Source of the DNA: Daucus carota subsp. sativus
Lineage: Eukaryota > Streptophyta > Magnoliopsida > Apiales > Apiaceae
Direction: 5' to 3'
Assembly: GCF_001625215.2 (NCBI RefSeq)
Contig: NC_030383.2
Span: forward strand, 7,328,779-7,392,778
Length of the DNA: 64,000 bases
Notes under the pieces: model-generated
What the model was told of the DNA's origin: nothing
The model's database searches: none
The model's input: the letters and a program-made list of their open reading frames with translations, nothing else
In this document: positions 36,278-48,267 of the stretch, piece by piece
Layout: each line of letters opens with the position of its first letter
Position numbering within the stretch: the first letter of the stretch is position 1
Made by a program: the position numbers and the translations under genes

Positions 36278-37352
36278 GAGCATCTCCAACGGTCACCTGT
36301 TAGCTTTAAAATCTACGTGTCAGCTTATATACCTAATATGTAAAAAAAACACAACTTAGATGCCGAGAAATGAGCATGCTACATTTGTTGAATCAGTGTT
36401 TGTCATCTATATCATATCCATGTCATTTTCTTTTAAAATTTAACTCAAAGAAAATTTAACCTTGCTTCAACCTAGGTGTCTATATTATATTATATATGTA
36501 TTATAATATTATAGTTCTATTATATATATTTGTATAACTTTTTAATTTAATTTTATGTATCGTTAAGTGTAAAAATATTTATTAAAAAAAATAATATAAT
36601 AAAACTAATATAATAACTTATATAGTTATTTAACGTCAATTGTGAATTTTTAACAAAGAAAATTAGTAAATGTTTTACATGATATAAGTAATTTTTGGTA
36701 ATTAGTTTTTTCAAGTTATTATTATTATAATAGTATCGGTATATATGTTTTTATTAATTATATTTTTTATTTTCACTTATATTAAATAAAATATAATTAA
36801 CTTTATATTTTTAATTCTTTCAAACTCTTTTTATCAAAAGATAATTATCAAAACATAATTAGCTTAAAATCTTTCACTTTGATTTTGATTCTTGCCCTAC
36901 TTTAATATTATTTTTTTATTTATAGCATATAACATTCTACCTTAAATCATTTTTACAATATTTAAATTGAAATATTTAAGGTACTATTATTATTATTGTA
37001 AGTATATATGTATTATTCATGTTTTCTTATAAATAATATTGTTATGTAATATTATGTAAAAATGTTACTTTATTGTCAATCAAAATTTTAAAATATTATA
37101 ATATAATAATATAAAAATGTTAAATATTATAATTGATCATTAGTTATTAAATATATTATTTAGTTTTCAATAATACAGAATAAAAATTAAATAAATTATT
37201 TTTATATTTATAATTAATATTTAAAAAAATACTTTAGATATAGCTAATGGTTTTAGCTAATACCCACTGGAGCAAAAATCCTTACAGGCTCAAAAAAATT
37301 TTAGCTAAAGATATTTTAGTTAACAGTTGCATCTTTAGCCTTGGAGATGCTC
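36278..37352. mobile_element. Harbinger-type MITE/non-autonomous element (GAGCATCTCCAA ends)
   Basis: 1,075 bp, ends GAGCATCTCCAA and TTGGAGATGCTC, flanked by TTA at 36275-36277 and 37353-37355. The subterminal GTTAGCTTTAAAA is echoed near the right end by TTTTAGCTAA. The interior is AT-rich with no gene. It lies 24 bp from the preceding Stowaway element. Confidence 0.82.
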
Positions 37353-37416
37353 TTAGGCTAGCTTATATGTACAGATATTTGGCGATCAAATCAAAAGAGT
37401 GTGTGTTGACTTGATT

Positions 37417-37518
37417 TCGTTTGCTACCTCTATATATGTGTACACTCGAAATTCAAAACTTAGGAAGTCGTTTGCTACCTCTATATATGTGTACACTCGA
37501 AATTCAAAACTTAGGAAG
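37417..37518 (+). repeat. 51-bp perfect tandem duplication
   Basis: TCGTTTGCTACCTCTATATA and the rest of the 51-bp unit are repeated once, back to back (37417-37467 and 37468-37518). Confidence 0.95.
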
Positions 37519-37901
37519 GGAATCGAAGAATCTTTATATCATGTGAACTGATACATATACTGATTTGCCACCTCATTCAAGTGTTGGTTAGTAGGTTCAG
37601 TGCCACGTTTAGTGTTATTGGAGTTTTGTTGGCTTCAATACATTGATTCCCCGCTTAAATATTTAATTTGCCAGAGGTAGGGTAATTGAAGTTCTATTTT
37701 GGCGGGGTTGGGCGAAGGTAATTATTTGTGCCCTAAATTGATGTCATAATTACTTGAGATCCATATCATTTTATGTAACTATTGCAACATATGTTTTAAA
37801 TTATTCTAGAGACAATGTAATTCGTGAAAGGATATAGCTATACTTGATGTGATGGTAGTGAGAATAGTTTATTTCGGTTGGGTGGTTTCGATTTGAAGGT
37901 A

Positions 37902-38134
37902 CTCCCTTAGTCCGGCACGCATTTTAAGACTTTCATATATATAGTATAACTTCATAAATTATGTTGACCTTTTATTTTTTTATTAATAAAAGTTTAACTT
38001 TTAGACTTTTATTTAGAAAAAGAAAATTTTGAAAATAAGTTATGAAACTATATTTTATATACGTCTTAAAATGCATGCTAAATATTGTAAAAAAAAATGT
38101 TAACAAATGAAAGGGATGAAAGGGACAGAGGGAG
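37902..38134. mobile_element. Stowaway MITE, same family as 5134-5384
   Basis: Ends CTCCCTTAGTCCG and GGGACAGAGGGAG, with TA at the left and CA (probably altered TA) at the right. The inner GGCACGCATTTTAAGACT block and its inverted partner match the MITE inside LTR copy A. Confidence 0.85.
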
Positions 38135-38404
38135 CAATCTGTTGTACGGTTTATAGTTATTTATTGTTCAGATTATCTGACACTCTACATCTCATATCAT
38201 ATGTCTTGTTTTGACTATTAAAAAGTCAAATTGACTAAATTTTGACCGCAAATTACACATATCATCCAACTTAAATAGATTAAAAAAAAACTTATTTCAT
38301 CAGAAAATATATCTAATCCCCTTGAAAATTCATTTTTTAGATTTTAAAAATAATTAATAAATGAAACATGTATCAAAAGAGGACACATGCTATGAGATGG
38401 AGGC

Positions 38405-38632
38405 TTCCTCTGTCTCGAAATAAGAGTCGCCTTGACTTTTTACACCTAATTTGAGGTGTGAAAAAAACGTGCTTTTACATACTATTTCTCAAAAAAAATA
38501 AATTAAAAAATTTAATATCTACATTTTAATTCAAAAAAAATAATTTGAAAAATAATGTGTACAAGCATGCTTTTTTACACCTCAAATTACGTGTAAAAAG
38601 TCAATGCGAGTCTTATTTTGGGACCGAGAGAG
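38405..38632. mobile_element. Stowaway-like MITE with degraded left border
   Basis: Left TTCCTCTGTCTCGAAATAAG and right ...CTTATTTTGGGACCGAGAGAG are inverted, continued by GACTTTTTACACCT and its complement. TA flanks the right side only. Confidence 0.78.
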
Positions 38633-38634
38633 TA

Positions 38635-39687
38635 ACATTTTTCTGTTAGACTGCCATTATTGCATTGCAATCATTCGCAACTTTCATTACATACGCCATG
38701 TTATTCAATATTCATGTTGGCTCAAAATCAAACATGCGATTTTTGTTTGGATTCCTTTTATTTTCTCATATTAGAGTTCTGATCAACTAACTCTTCAAAT
38801 TATAACATGTTGACATTCAAGCTTTCTTGGGTTCTTTTGTATTATTAATTAAGGTATTAAAAAATGGTCTCATTTGCATTTTGAAACCTATAACAAATGG
38901 CGATAGGCATATATGTCTTAGCAGAAAATGGAACCAATACAAATTACATGTCGAGTTCTTTCTTTGCTATTGCATGCTTGCTTTGCTTCTTGAGTTCATG
39001 TTAGTTAGATATGAAATTATATTTATATCAGCTTCTTTGTTTATGATTGTTTCATACATATTTTGATTTCTTAATAATTTTGTGCATTGTAAATCATTTG
39101 GATATGGATTTCAAGTACTGGTTGTTGTAATTTTTTTATTTGCCTCCACCGACAGTAAAGAGAACCACGGGGTTATATTTCTAAGTAGATCTGTGAGCAT
39201 TCCATTTTAATTTTGACATTTTAGCTTTTTAAGATACCATTTTCATAGCTTTGAGCAATGGTGTAGAATCACATTATGTATTTTGAAAAGACTAATACTG
39301 CTTGTGAATTTTGTAGTGTACTACAGTCTATATCTACAAATGTAGTTTGTAAGCAGCGATAAAGCCCATAAAATATTTAAGATTAAGAAATCTTGATGGG
39401 GCAACAAGTTTACTTAACCCTACTATATCAAGTGAAACACACCATAAATTGGTTCAAGATTATCTTCGATCTCTTCTAATTGTATCAACCACGCCGGTTT
39501 TGAAGGCAACTATTCCAACAAGTTACTTAAATTTAATTGTTTGTTTGTGGTTTCAGTCGTTGCTTAGTACTCTTTTCATCTTGCTCTTACAATATGGGGC
39601 TAGAGAATATATATGACTATTAATATCCACGTTTAGTCCCAATAATACACCAATTTTAGTCGAATTTCTAGATATGATTGCAATTGT
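38635..39687. other. Spacer within the transposon nest
   Basis: No recognisable gene. An open stretch at 38827-39066 is leucine/phenylalanine/cysteine-rich and looks like chance. Probably Helitron body or the host sequence it carries. Confidence 0.4.
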
Positions 39688-42431
39688 CACTACTAGAAAT
39701 ATGCTAATACACATCAGTTAAAAACTGATGTCCCGGAGAATTGTAACTGATGTTACTGTGGGCGATGTTAAAGGTACCTGTCTTTAACATCAGTTAATAA
39801 CTGATGTCTATTATGACTTATTACATCATTTTTTATTTAAAAAATGATGTATATTATACTATTTAACATCAGTTCTGTAAACTTGGATGATGTCTATTGT
39901 ACTCGTATACATCGGTTAATAACTGATGTTAAAACTTAGTACCTTTAACATCGCCGACAAAGACATCACTTGAATTTTTTGCTTACATCAGTTAATAACT
40001 GATGTCTATAGCCTTTAACATCACTTCAATTTTAAAGAAACTGATGTCATAATATTTGATTAACATCATTTCTTTACTCATTAACTGATGTAACAACATT
40101 GAATTAAAATCATTTTTATACGCCAAAAATACCAAGAAAACAACCAAATTAACAACTAAATCTTATTAATGCATATATAAACCAATTGTATTCTACACAT
40201 CCATCAAATTCCAAACTGACCTACTACACATCCATCAAATCCAATATTGATCAACTATTACAAAAATTTATAAATCACAACATTTACAATGATATATTGT
40301 TATCACCGCACCCTCCAACCTTGTTCCTCTGCTTGAACAAAGAAGACGGCATATTGTAATCTCTGCACAAAATCAATTTCATGTGATTAATATACAAGAA
40401 TATAGCAAAATGATATCCAGGCCAAGAAAAAAGAACAACTATTCCCCTCGCTTTCAGGCACAGACAATCACTTAGTATGCTTTATGTTAGCTATATATAT
40501 TAATTTTTGTCAACTGAATATACATGATTAATTTCAAGTTGGCAAATAATTGTATTCGTTTATTCATCAATTAGAATACTACAGAAGCGCACGCGCGCGC
40601 ACACAAATAACCGGGGAAATTATATTTTTATTAATAAAATAATGGTACTGAATAACATTCTTACATATAACGTAAGTACATACACAAACATTTACTGATG
40701 TAAGAGCTTGCCAGTAGTAACTAATTGCAATAATAAACTCAAATTGCAATATGAAAAGGAGTGAAACTCTTCTGTATATAAAATACCTATACATTGGCCA
40801 GCAAAGCATGAATACTAAACCAAAGCTTATATGCACCATCTTCCTGTTAACTTTCTGAAAATAAAGTATACATGTCATAAATCAGAATTCATCATACACG
40901 AGACATTTTAACACAAACTCAGTTTATTTTAACATAACCCAGTCCATTTTGCTTATACTGAAATTAATTGAAATCTTTAATTAACTTTTGTGAGTGTCTG
41001 GATAATACAAACTCGAAATTACCTTCTGAAGATTATGAACGCGTGCATCAATCATTTCCCTTCCCACTTGAATGCCAAATTCACTAACAGAAACAAGAAA
41101 ATTGCAACTAACATATAATGGCATACTATTAGTACAAAATAAATTTCTATCTCAAACTGTCAAGAAGCAACATACAAAAGCAATTGAATATATTGATACC
41201 ACATGTTTTACAAAAGTGGTGACCCAGATTACGAGTAATCAAGTAAAATACAAACAACCCACATAATTAATAAGCCCCCAAATAATTTATATAAGTGGAA
41301 CAAACTAAACAAATATTTGACATAATTAAACATCTCCTAAACAAGGACCCATATATACTAGAGATACAAATCACAAGCACAATAGCACAACAACACAATA
41401 TTAACCCAAATAGCCCTAAGAATCAGTAGCCCTCATATATATACAAGAACACCCAAATCAAGAATCTTCATATATATACAATAGTACAATATTAACCCAA
41501 AAAGCACCCAAATAGAGCATGTATACACTAATCAAAGCTTACCGACTCAAGAAATAACCTCCTAATTGACTGATTAAGCTCAAGCTTCGAGCACCCGAAA
41601 TAGAGCAGCTAGCAGCAAGATGCACGAGAAAGACCTCGGGACTGAAGAAGTAGGGGCGGAATCGAGGGTCTACAGCTCTTGGAGCGCCTGAATTGGGACG
41701 GAGATGATGAACGCCGGGGGAATCGATGTCGCGCGATTTCTAGGGTTCATGAGCAGAGAGAGTGTGTGTCGGGTCCTTTCTGTTTTAAATTGAGTGTGTT
41801 GTGTGCGTGTTTTAGTTTGTCTGAATGTTTGTATGTGTTTTATGTTTAAGTTTGTTTTAATTATTTTATGTGATGTTTATTGATATATATTTGTAATGTG
41901 TTGGGTTGTAATATTTTGGGTGATTTTAATTTATGTGTGTGATAGTAGTTTTAATTAGTTTAATATTTTTATTTAGTTGAATAATTATAATTTTTAATAT
42001 TTTAAAGTTATAATATATATATATATATATGATTTATGTATTTTAATAATTTTTAATATTTTAAAATAATATATATATATATATATATGATTTTGTATTT
42101 TAATGATTTTGATTATATAAATATTTTATATGTATGTGTTTGTAGTTGAATGATTTTATTTTAAAGTTTTATGTTATGTATATTGGAGGGAGATGAAATT
42201 TGTTTAAGGGAGGGAAGTTGAAATTTTATAAGGGAGGGAAATTTTTGATAAGGGGATGGTGGAAACTTTTTTTAAACACGTACCTTAGACATCAGTTGCA
42301 TAAATAACTGATGTCTAAAATACTTTAACACATCAGTTTAAGTGAAAATGATGTTGAAAGTATCTTTAACATCAGAGACATTTCTAACTGATGTCTGAAG
42401 TGTGATGTCTATTCCACTTTTTCTAGTAGTG
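39688..42431. mobile_element. Complete non-autonomous CACTA element
   Basis: Starts CACTACTAGAAATATG and ends ...TTTTTCTAGTAGTG, flanked by a TGT target duplication (39685-39687 and 42432-42434), so both borders are exact; 2,744 bp. Subterminal arrays of ACATCAGTTA / TAACTGATGT palindromes fill 39710-40130 and 42285-42430. No TNP2 or Ulp1 reading frame exists; inner DNA includes a GC-richer island at 41580-41780 and (TA)n runs near 42010 and 42070. It needs trans-acting transposase. Confidence 0.93.
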
Positions 42432-42434
42432 TGT

Positions 42435-43137
42435 TGTGAGGTAATACAAAATTAGACAGTTGTGTAAGGTTATTGAACACATAATTCTTCATTAACTTCG
42501 TGATTTTATCAAATAGTTTTCAGTATATGAGCGACGACTCCTCGACCATGTTAATAGGTCCCCTTCATAAATTGCCTCATTAAATTGTTGGTGTTGATGT
42601 ATTTTATTAATGTGTGTTGTTTGATAAATTACGTGCACTTGATTCCAGGATCAAAACACAATCAAGAAGAAACCCCGCAACTGAAGAGCTTATCTAAACC
42701 TGAGCCCATCGCTTTAGAGAAGCTTACGATATTAGCCGACTATGAGAATAAATCTGTTGGGAAGTGCATAGAAGAAGAGGGAAATGCACATCAGAGGAAT
42801 GGAAAAATGAAATTGTGTGGTAAATTAGATGAAGATAGAGGCAAGAAATTGCATTAGCTTTGGAGCTTGAGATTTTCACTTCTATAGTGAATGATCTCAT
42901 TTCAGTTTTTAAAGAAGCCTTTTAGACATACATTTCGTGTTTTTCTGAATCGAATAATATTGCCTGCTTGAAAAGTGTTTTCGTCTTGTATGTGGTTGCA
43001 AATTTCAAAGTATTATGGTCTAGAGTTGTGCACCTTTACAGAACAAAGCCATTGTTGAACTTTTATAGCAGGAATTGACACAACTCTAATTTTATGACAG
43101 CAGCTCTAACTTGATAATTTTTTAATTTTTTTTCGAA
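42435..43137. other. Unidentified sequence with a possible terminal exon
   Basis: After GATTCCAG, 42649-42857 reads open to a stop as a lysine/glutamate-rich tail (KHNQEETPQLKSLSKPEP, ILADYENKSVGKCIEEEGNA). It could be the last exon of a captured gene, but I do not recognise it. The rest shows nothing. Confidence 0.3.
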
Positions 43138-43292
43138 TCAAAAGTACTTGCATTGATTCAAATTAGCAGTAATAACATCCAAAAGGAAATCTGGAGCACA
43201 GGAGCTCCATTCCCTGAAGTCTGGCAAAGAACAAGAAGCTTTTGCTAACAAGTGCGCTACTTCATTTGCAGACCTATGCACAAATTGCTTGC
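43138..43292 (-). pseudogene. RNase H-domain tail of a plant LINE (or LINE-derived gene)
   Basis: Minus-strand reading KQFVHRSANEVAHLLAKASC followed by LPDFREWSSCAPDFLLDVI and a stop is the C-terminal end of the RNase H domain common in plant L1-type LINEs (the FVHR-AN-VAHLLAK motif). After the stop the strand turns into an A-rich tail. The fragment ends abruptly upstream, as in 5'-truncated LINE copies. Confidence 0.75.
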
Positions 43293-43361
43293 ACTAGCAT
43301 ATTATCAAAGTGTTTTAATAGTTCACTACGCAAACTATAGTCTATATAATACACGTTTTAT

Positions 43362-43440
43362 GAAATATGACTCGAGAGTATACACAAATTATATAAGAGG
43401 ACGAAATATGACTCGAGAGTATACACAAATTATATAAGAG
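43362..43440 (+). repeat. 41-bp tandem duplication before the Helitron hairpin
   Basis: The unit starting GAAATATGACTCGAGAGTAT occurs at 43362-43402 and again, 38 bp long, at 43403-43440, immediately before the 3' hairpin. Confidence 0.92.
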
Positions 43441-43441
43441 T

Positions 43442-43470
43442 CCCGTGCCTTGCACGGGCTTTTACGTTAG
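43442..43470 (+). repeat. Helitron 3' hairpin with TTAG end
   Basis: CCCGTGC-CTT-GCACGGG stem-loop followed by TTTTACGTTAG. It differs from the hairpin at 29030 only at the outer stem pair and in the last tetranucleotide. Confidence 0.82.
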
Positions 43471-43489
43471 TTGCTTATTACAGTACATG

Positions 43490-43690
43490 GCTATTATTTT
43501 TTAATTAAAAATAAACAATAAATAAACTTGATAAAAGCTAAATATATTATCATAAATATTAAAAATTATAAGTTTTTATTTGGTTGTGATAACATTCAAC
43601 AATAATCTGTAAAACTCTAATAATATTTTTACTAACTTGAACTCATATGTAGATATACATTTTCTTCTTTTTATTTTTTTACGTAGGAAC
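43490..43690. mobile_element. Truncated copy of the Mutator-type MITE seen at 47281
   Basis: Sequence with TTAATTAAAAATAAACAATA, ATATATTATCATAAATA and GTGATAACATTCAACAATAA matches the inner half of the elements at 47281-47793 and 55888-56423. It begins about 20 bp after the Helitron end, so the Helitron or a deletion has removed the other half. Confidence 0.6.
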
Positions 43691-43699
43691 CCGCTACAC

Positions 43700-46579
43700 T
43701 TTGTTAGAAGGATATTTCTTATTAATATGTGGGAAGAAAGTCGCTTAATTTTATTTTGTTTAATATCATAAGAAATATTTTCTAGAAAATATAATATTAT
43801 AAATTGAAATTACCTTATTAATTACGAATTTGTTTTTAAGAAATATTTTTTAATTAATAATATAATGTTTTTAATTTATATTTAGTTAGAAATATTTTTC
43901 TTATAAATATATATTCCCTAGGTATCAATTTTCAGTTTCGAGAAAGTTATTATTTGTAGAAAACAATGTTTAATTTATAAATAGCTTAAACAATCTGCTA
44001 TTGAATATTCTTTTTTTATAAATTTTTATTTTCGTATGGAAACATTATAAATATAACTGTATACATAACTAGACATATAAATATTAAACAAATATGTTCC
44101 GAATGTTAAACGCAGTTCTGATGTTGATGTGAGACAAGACAAGTAGCCTTAAAACATAAACCAACACTAACGCAAATTTCACATTATTATTAACAACTAG
44201 AAACCTAACCGGCAACAATTCACCGTTACATGGCCTATCGTGATCGTCTCCCGATGAGATTGATGAGTCCTACCAGGTTCGCGCGGCTGCGGCTTGCGAA
44301 TCGAAATTAACATTGTTATTATTACGATATCATTTTTATAATTTTAACAAAATAGAGATGATGATATTATCGGGTTTCTCGACATATTTGAAAGAAGATA
44401 ATCGGATGCAACAAGTGTGATTCAACCTCTTGATTTTACAAATTTCGCTATTGAGTCGTTCACTATGCTGTAGTGGCATATCTGTTTCAGAAAATAAATG
44501 AAGTCGTACACATAATAACATTTTATAACGGTGATCAGTAGGTTTACATTAACTTGTTGAATTGTTTATGTTAAAATTAACTCTAAAATCATTTTTTTAT
44601 ACGTTTTTTTTAATTTCTTTTATTTAAACTAGTCCATTTTTTATCTTCATTTATTAAATTTTTTTTATACAAATAGTCCAACTGATTTCATACAATATTA
44701 AGTCCATTTTATATTTTTGAACATCTAAATACTTGACTAATAAACAAATCATGTCTACCAAATTTAATACTAAGACTATGCAATTTTTTACCGTCTCACA
44801 ACATTTCCTTACCGCTGCATAACATTATCTATAATATTAGTGGTATGATCTTTTTACTCAAACCTATTACTCTTCTTTATTCATTCAAAATAACTCTTTT
44901 TTCAATTAAAAAATTAATGCGACGGTTGTTATTATTGCCCTTGGTATGTTTTTGTAAATAGTTAAAAAATTACTGTAAAAATTAAATTTTAAGGAGATCA
45001 ATATAAATATATATTTGCATAAAAATATAAGAGGGTCGACTGATACTCTTGCTCCTGTTAGGATCTCATCTGCAATGTTGTGCCTTAGAATGAGTTCAGC
45101 CGAAGAGGAATATATTTTTTCTATAACACGCTTGCTCACCCTCAAAAGGGCAATCTTAACCTGACTAAAAAAATCATATCAAAACTATGGAATACTATAT
45201 GTGGAGAAAATCGAGTAATCAAAAAAGAAATTACTCTTATGGTTGGTATGTAAGTACAAGAACGGCTTTTAACTTGATTGACAAACAAGTTGGCAGAAAA
45301 GAAGCGGCGACTGGATTTGAAATAAGATTGTGTTCAAGAACATGTTTTTCATTTCAAATTTTGGATTTCAAATGACACGATTTGAGATGTCATTTCAAAT
45401 TCTCAGTTTTATACTGGTAATTGAATGTCTTAGATTTAAAATAAAATTTAAATCCAAATTATTTTTTATCCAAACATATCATTTTATCAAATCTTGGATT
45501 TCAAATGAAATCCAATTTCCAAACAGACTATAAAGATACTTGAATTGACACGTGATCGTATTTGTGTTTTTTCGCAATTTTATTAGTTGATGATCGATTA
45601 ATTGATTTTAATTTTTTTTAATTTTTTTATATTATTTTCATATAATTAAATCTATATCTTTGTTTCCAGAAGAGTCAGTGAACTCTTGTGCAATTGAAGC
45701 ACTGTAGGATTAGGAGAAGACAGGATCAGCTAGTCAGTTAATTTGGTTCTCTTTTTTTGGAAATCATGACTTAGTTTTATCATTGTTGAAATATTGTGAC
45801 ATTTTGTTAGACTCAAATTATATATTATTTTTTTTTCTAATAATTCTACATTTGGAATGTTTCAACTCTCTCAACTCTATGTAGATAGGTATAGATTATT
45901 CAAAGAATGCAAATGTAGAATATTTTGTAAAACGTGTTATCTTGCAAAAATATAATTCACAAATATCATTATTTCAATAAAATCTTATAAATCTTATAAA
46001 TTTACAAGTAAAATATGTATTTTATGCAATATGAACGTGTATATTCTTCAAACTAAACATATTTTATAAAATAATATATTTTGCAATGTTCTACTGGTAA
46101 ACTATATGTCTACATGGGGTGCGCAAGATTTTCAATAAATAGTGATTTTTGTATAACATCATTCGAAAAATAATATGTTTTATAACATTTTAAAATATAT
46201 TTTACTTAAAAAACATATGTCAACTTTAAGACTCCAATGAAACTGTGGACTTAATAGAACTTAACTTTTATATATTAATATAATTATATGCTAATTTATT
46301 ATATATATGTTATATATGTTCGTTTCGGATATATCATGTTAAAATTTTAGTAAAATTGAAACCAAATTAATCTAGCAAAAAAATCCAAATTTTCTGTATG
46401 ATCATATGGTTCGGTCCGCTTTATTAAGTTTTGATATGCGAGGATCATTTCTACTTTATTTTTTTTTAACCTCAGTATCTTAACTATTAACAAAATCCTG
46501 TGTCTAAAAAGAAACCCGAGTGTAGCTGAACATAGCAAGTAGTTTAGAGGCAGAGGTACTAAACTAACCAAATCAAACA
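43700..46579. other. AT-rich intergenic region left of LPA2
   Basis: No gene was assigned. A minus-strand stretch at about 45020-45150 reads RVSKRVIEKIYSSSAELILR in one frame and looks protein-like, but I cannot name it. 45330-45530 has weak inverted similarity (ATTTCAAAT-rich, ending CCAAACAGACTA) and may be an old hAT-type MITE. Confidence 0.35.
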
Positions 46580-48267
46580 ATGTCTCTAATTCTCCACTCA
46601 TCTCCCACCTTTCATTTCAATGCCTCTAATCTTTTTCTCAACAAATCTCCTCACCTATCATTCTCCAAACCCTCAAGACTCTCCATCAAATCTGAAGATT
46701 CTTCGGACCAATCAAGTGATGACGCATCATCCACCGTGGTCCCACCCAAATCCAGCTCCACTGGTCTAGGATTCGGCTCTTCCGCTGCTTCTCCGAGTCC
46801 AACAAAGAAAAAACAGGGGAAAAGAGAAAGAGCGGCTGTGATTCGTAGAGACCCAGTTGAGAAACCCAAGTTTGCTGCACTAAGAGATGAGAGTGAGTTG
46901 AAGGAGCAGGGGCAGAATGAGCAAGCTTTCTTGCTTGCTTGGTTAGGTCTTGGTTCTATTATTTTTGTCCAGGGGATTCTTCTTGCTGTTTCAGGTATAT
47001 ATTTCATGACCCTTTTCGAGGAATTGTTGAATTTATTGATTTGGAGTTCTTAGTAGGTTGTTTAGAGTAATTGGATGATGGAGTACTACATGATTGTATT
47101 GCATTCTTGATATTCTGTGCGGTTTAATTGGTAAGAATGTAATTACTAATGACCTAGGGATGAGGTGAAAAACTGTGAATTGTGCAGAAAAGAAAATGAA
47201 GAGGGTAGAGTGATGAAAATGTGAGAGCGATTTTTTTATGGTGGGATAGAGAATTATAGAGCTTTAGTTCGTATTTTAAAGGGTTAATAATCAAATGAGT
47301 CACCAAAGTGGGTTCGATATATCAATTTGGTCACTAAACTCAAAACCGTCTCAAATTAGTCATTTAAGTCGGTTATACGTATCTTTAAATATGAGTTGAA
47401 GGTGTAAAAATATTATTTACAGAGGTTTACGCATTATTATTGAATGTTATCACAACTAAGTACAATGTTTTATAATAATATATTTTGATTTTATCAAGTT
47501 TATTTATTATTTATTTTTAATTAAAACAAAGGAATTAACTATATAATAAAAAATAAATAACAAATAAATTTGATATAATCTAAATATATTATCATAAATA
47601 CTAGAAGTCATAACCTTGTACTTAGTTGTGGTAACATTCAATAATAATGTGTAAATCTATGTAAATAATACTTTCACTCTTTGAACTCACATTTAAAGAT
47701 ACATGTAACTGTGACCAATTTGAGACGGTTTTGAGTTCAGTGACCAATTTGATATATCGAGTTCACTTCGGTGACTCACTTGATTATTAACCCGTATTTT
47801 AAATGAACAAGAATGGAATGAAAATGTGTGAAGAATAGGGAGGTGGAAATTTTGATGCAGAGGGGAGAGTAAAAAAGAGAGCAAATTTACTAGGGTGAGA
47901 TTGTGTTAAAGATTCAATCTGTATGAATGTAATGGATGACTGAATGAAAATTATGAATTGAATGAACAATGTGGATATTTACCTGCAAAACAGTACAGTT
48001 TTTATTTCTTGCTTGCCTGATTCTGTTCCTTCCAACCAAATTTAGGGTTAGAGACTTAGAGTTAAATTCTTATAGATTTTTTTGTTCTACCTGTGTTTTA
48101 CTTGTTGGTGTTTTTCAGGTTTTCTCCCAGAAGAATTGGATAAGTTGTGTGTAAAGTATGTATACCCAGCATTTACCCCAACAGTTGTTTTCTTTTTTGG
48201 GGGAACGATCGTGTATGGTGTCTCTAAATACCTGCAGAACGAAAAAGAGAATAACCAAAATTTATGA
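46580..48267 (+). CDS. LPA2: LOW PSII ACCUMULATION 2 (LPA2), chloroplast
   Basis: Exons 46580-46994 and 48119-48267 join in phase (GT-AG) to 187 residues. A Ser-rich N-terminus acts as chloroplast transit peptide. A basic linker follows (KKKQGKRERAAVIRRDPVEK), then two hydrophobic helices: AFLLAWLGLGSIIFVQGILL and, after the invariant GFLPEELDKL-VKYVYP block, FTPTVVFFFGGTIVYGVSKY. This matches Arabidopsis LPA2, a thylakoid membrane protein needed for efficient photosystem II assembly (CP43 integration). Length and domain order fit the family, and both exons are clean. The single intron (46995-48118) contains a 513-bp Mutator-type MITE. I am confident of the identity from the conserved C-terminal block. 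Confidence 0.93.
47281..47793. mobile_element. Mutator-type MITE in the LPA2 intron
   Basis: Ends GGGTTAATAATCAAATGAGT and the complement of GGGTTAATAATCAAGTGAGT, flanked by a 10-bp direct repeat GTATTTTAAA (47271-47280 and 47794-47803). The element is largely palindromic (TATCAATTTGGTCACT near the left, AGTGACCAATTTGATATA near the right). The target length favours Mutator. Confidence 0.88.

Larger units (their letters stand above)
31978..43470 (+). mobile_element. Helitron 3, with nested elements
   Basis: The 5' end TCTATACATTAAAAGGGGAC is followed by the spacer shared with Helitron 1, interrupted at 32049 by a PIF/Harbinger-type element after which Helitron-like sequence resumes (TAAACATGGAACATC, compare TAACATAGAATTTC in Helitron 2). 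The matching 3' end is CCCGTGC-CTT-GCACGGG at 43442-43458 followed by TTTTACGTTAG, a TTAG variant of CTAG. Most of its 11.5 kb is inserted DNA: one PIF-type element, four MITEs and one CACTA. Pairing of this start with this end is an inference, since Helitron 2 could own the end instead. Confidence 0.6.

Noticed and set aside
38827-39066. Open frame of 79 codons as a small gene
   Set aside because: Hydrophobic, low-complexity composition in AT-rich spacer, no family resemblance, inside a transposon nest.
41580-41780. GC-richer island in the CACTA element as a host gene exon
   Set aside because: It lies between exact CACTA borders, has no supported reading frame, and resembles transcribed non-coding interiors of dependent CACTA elements.
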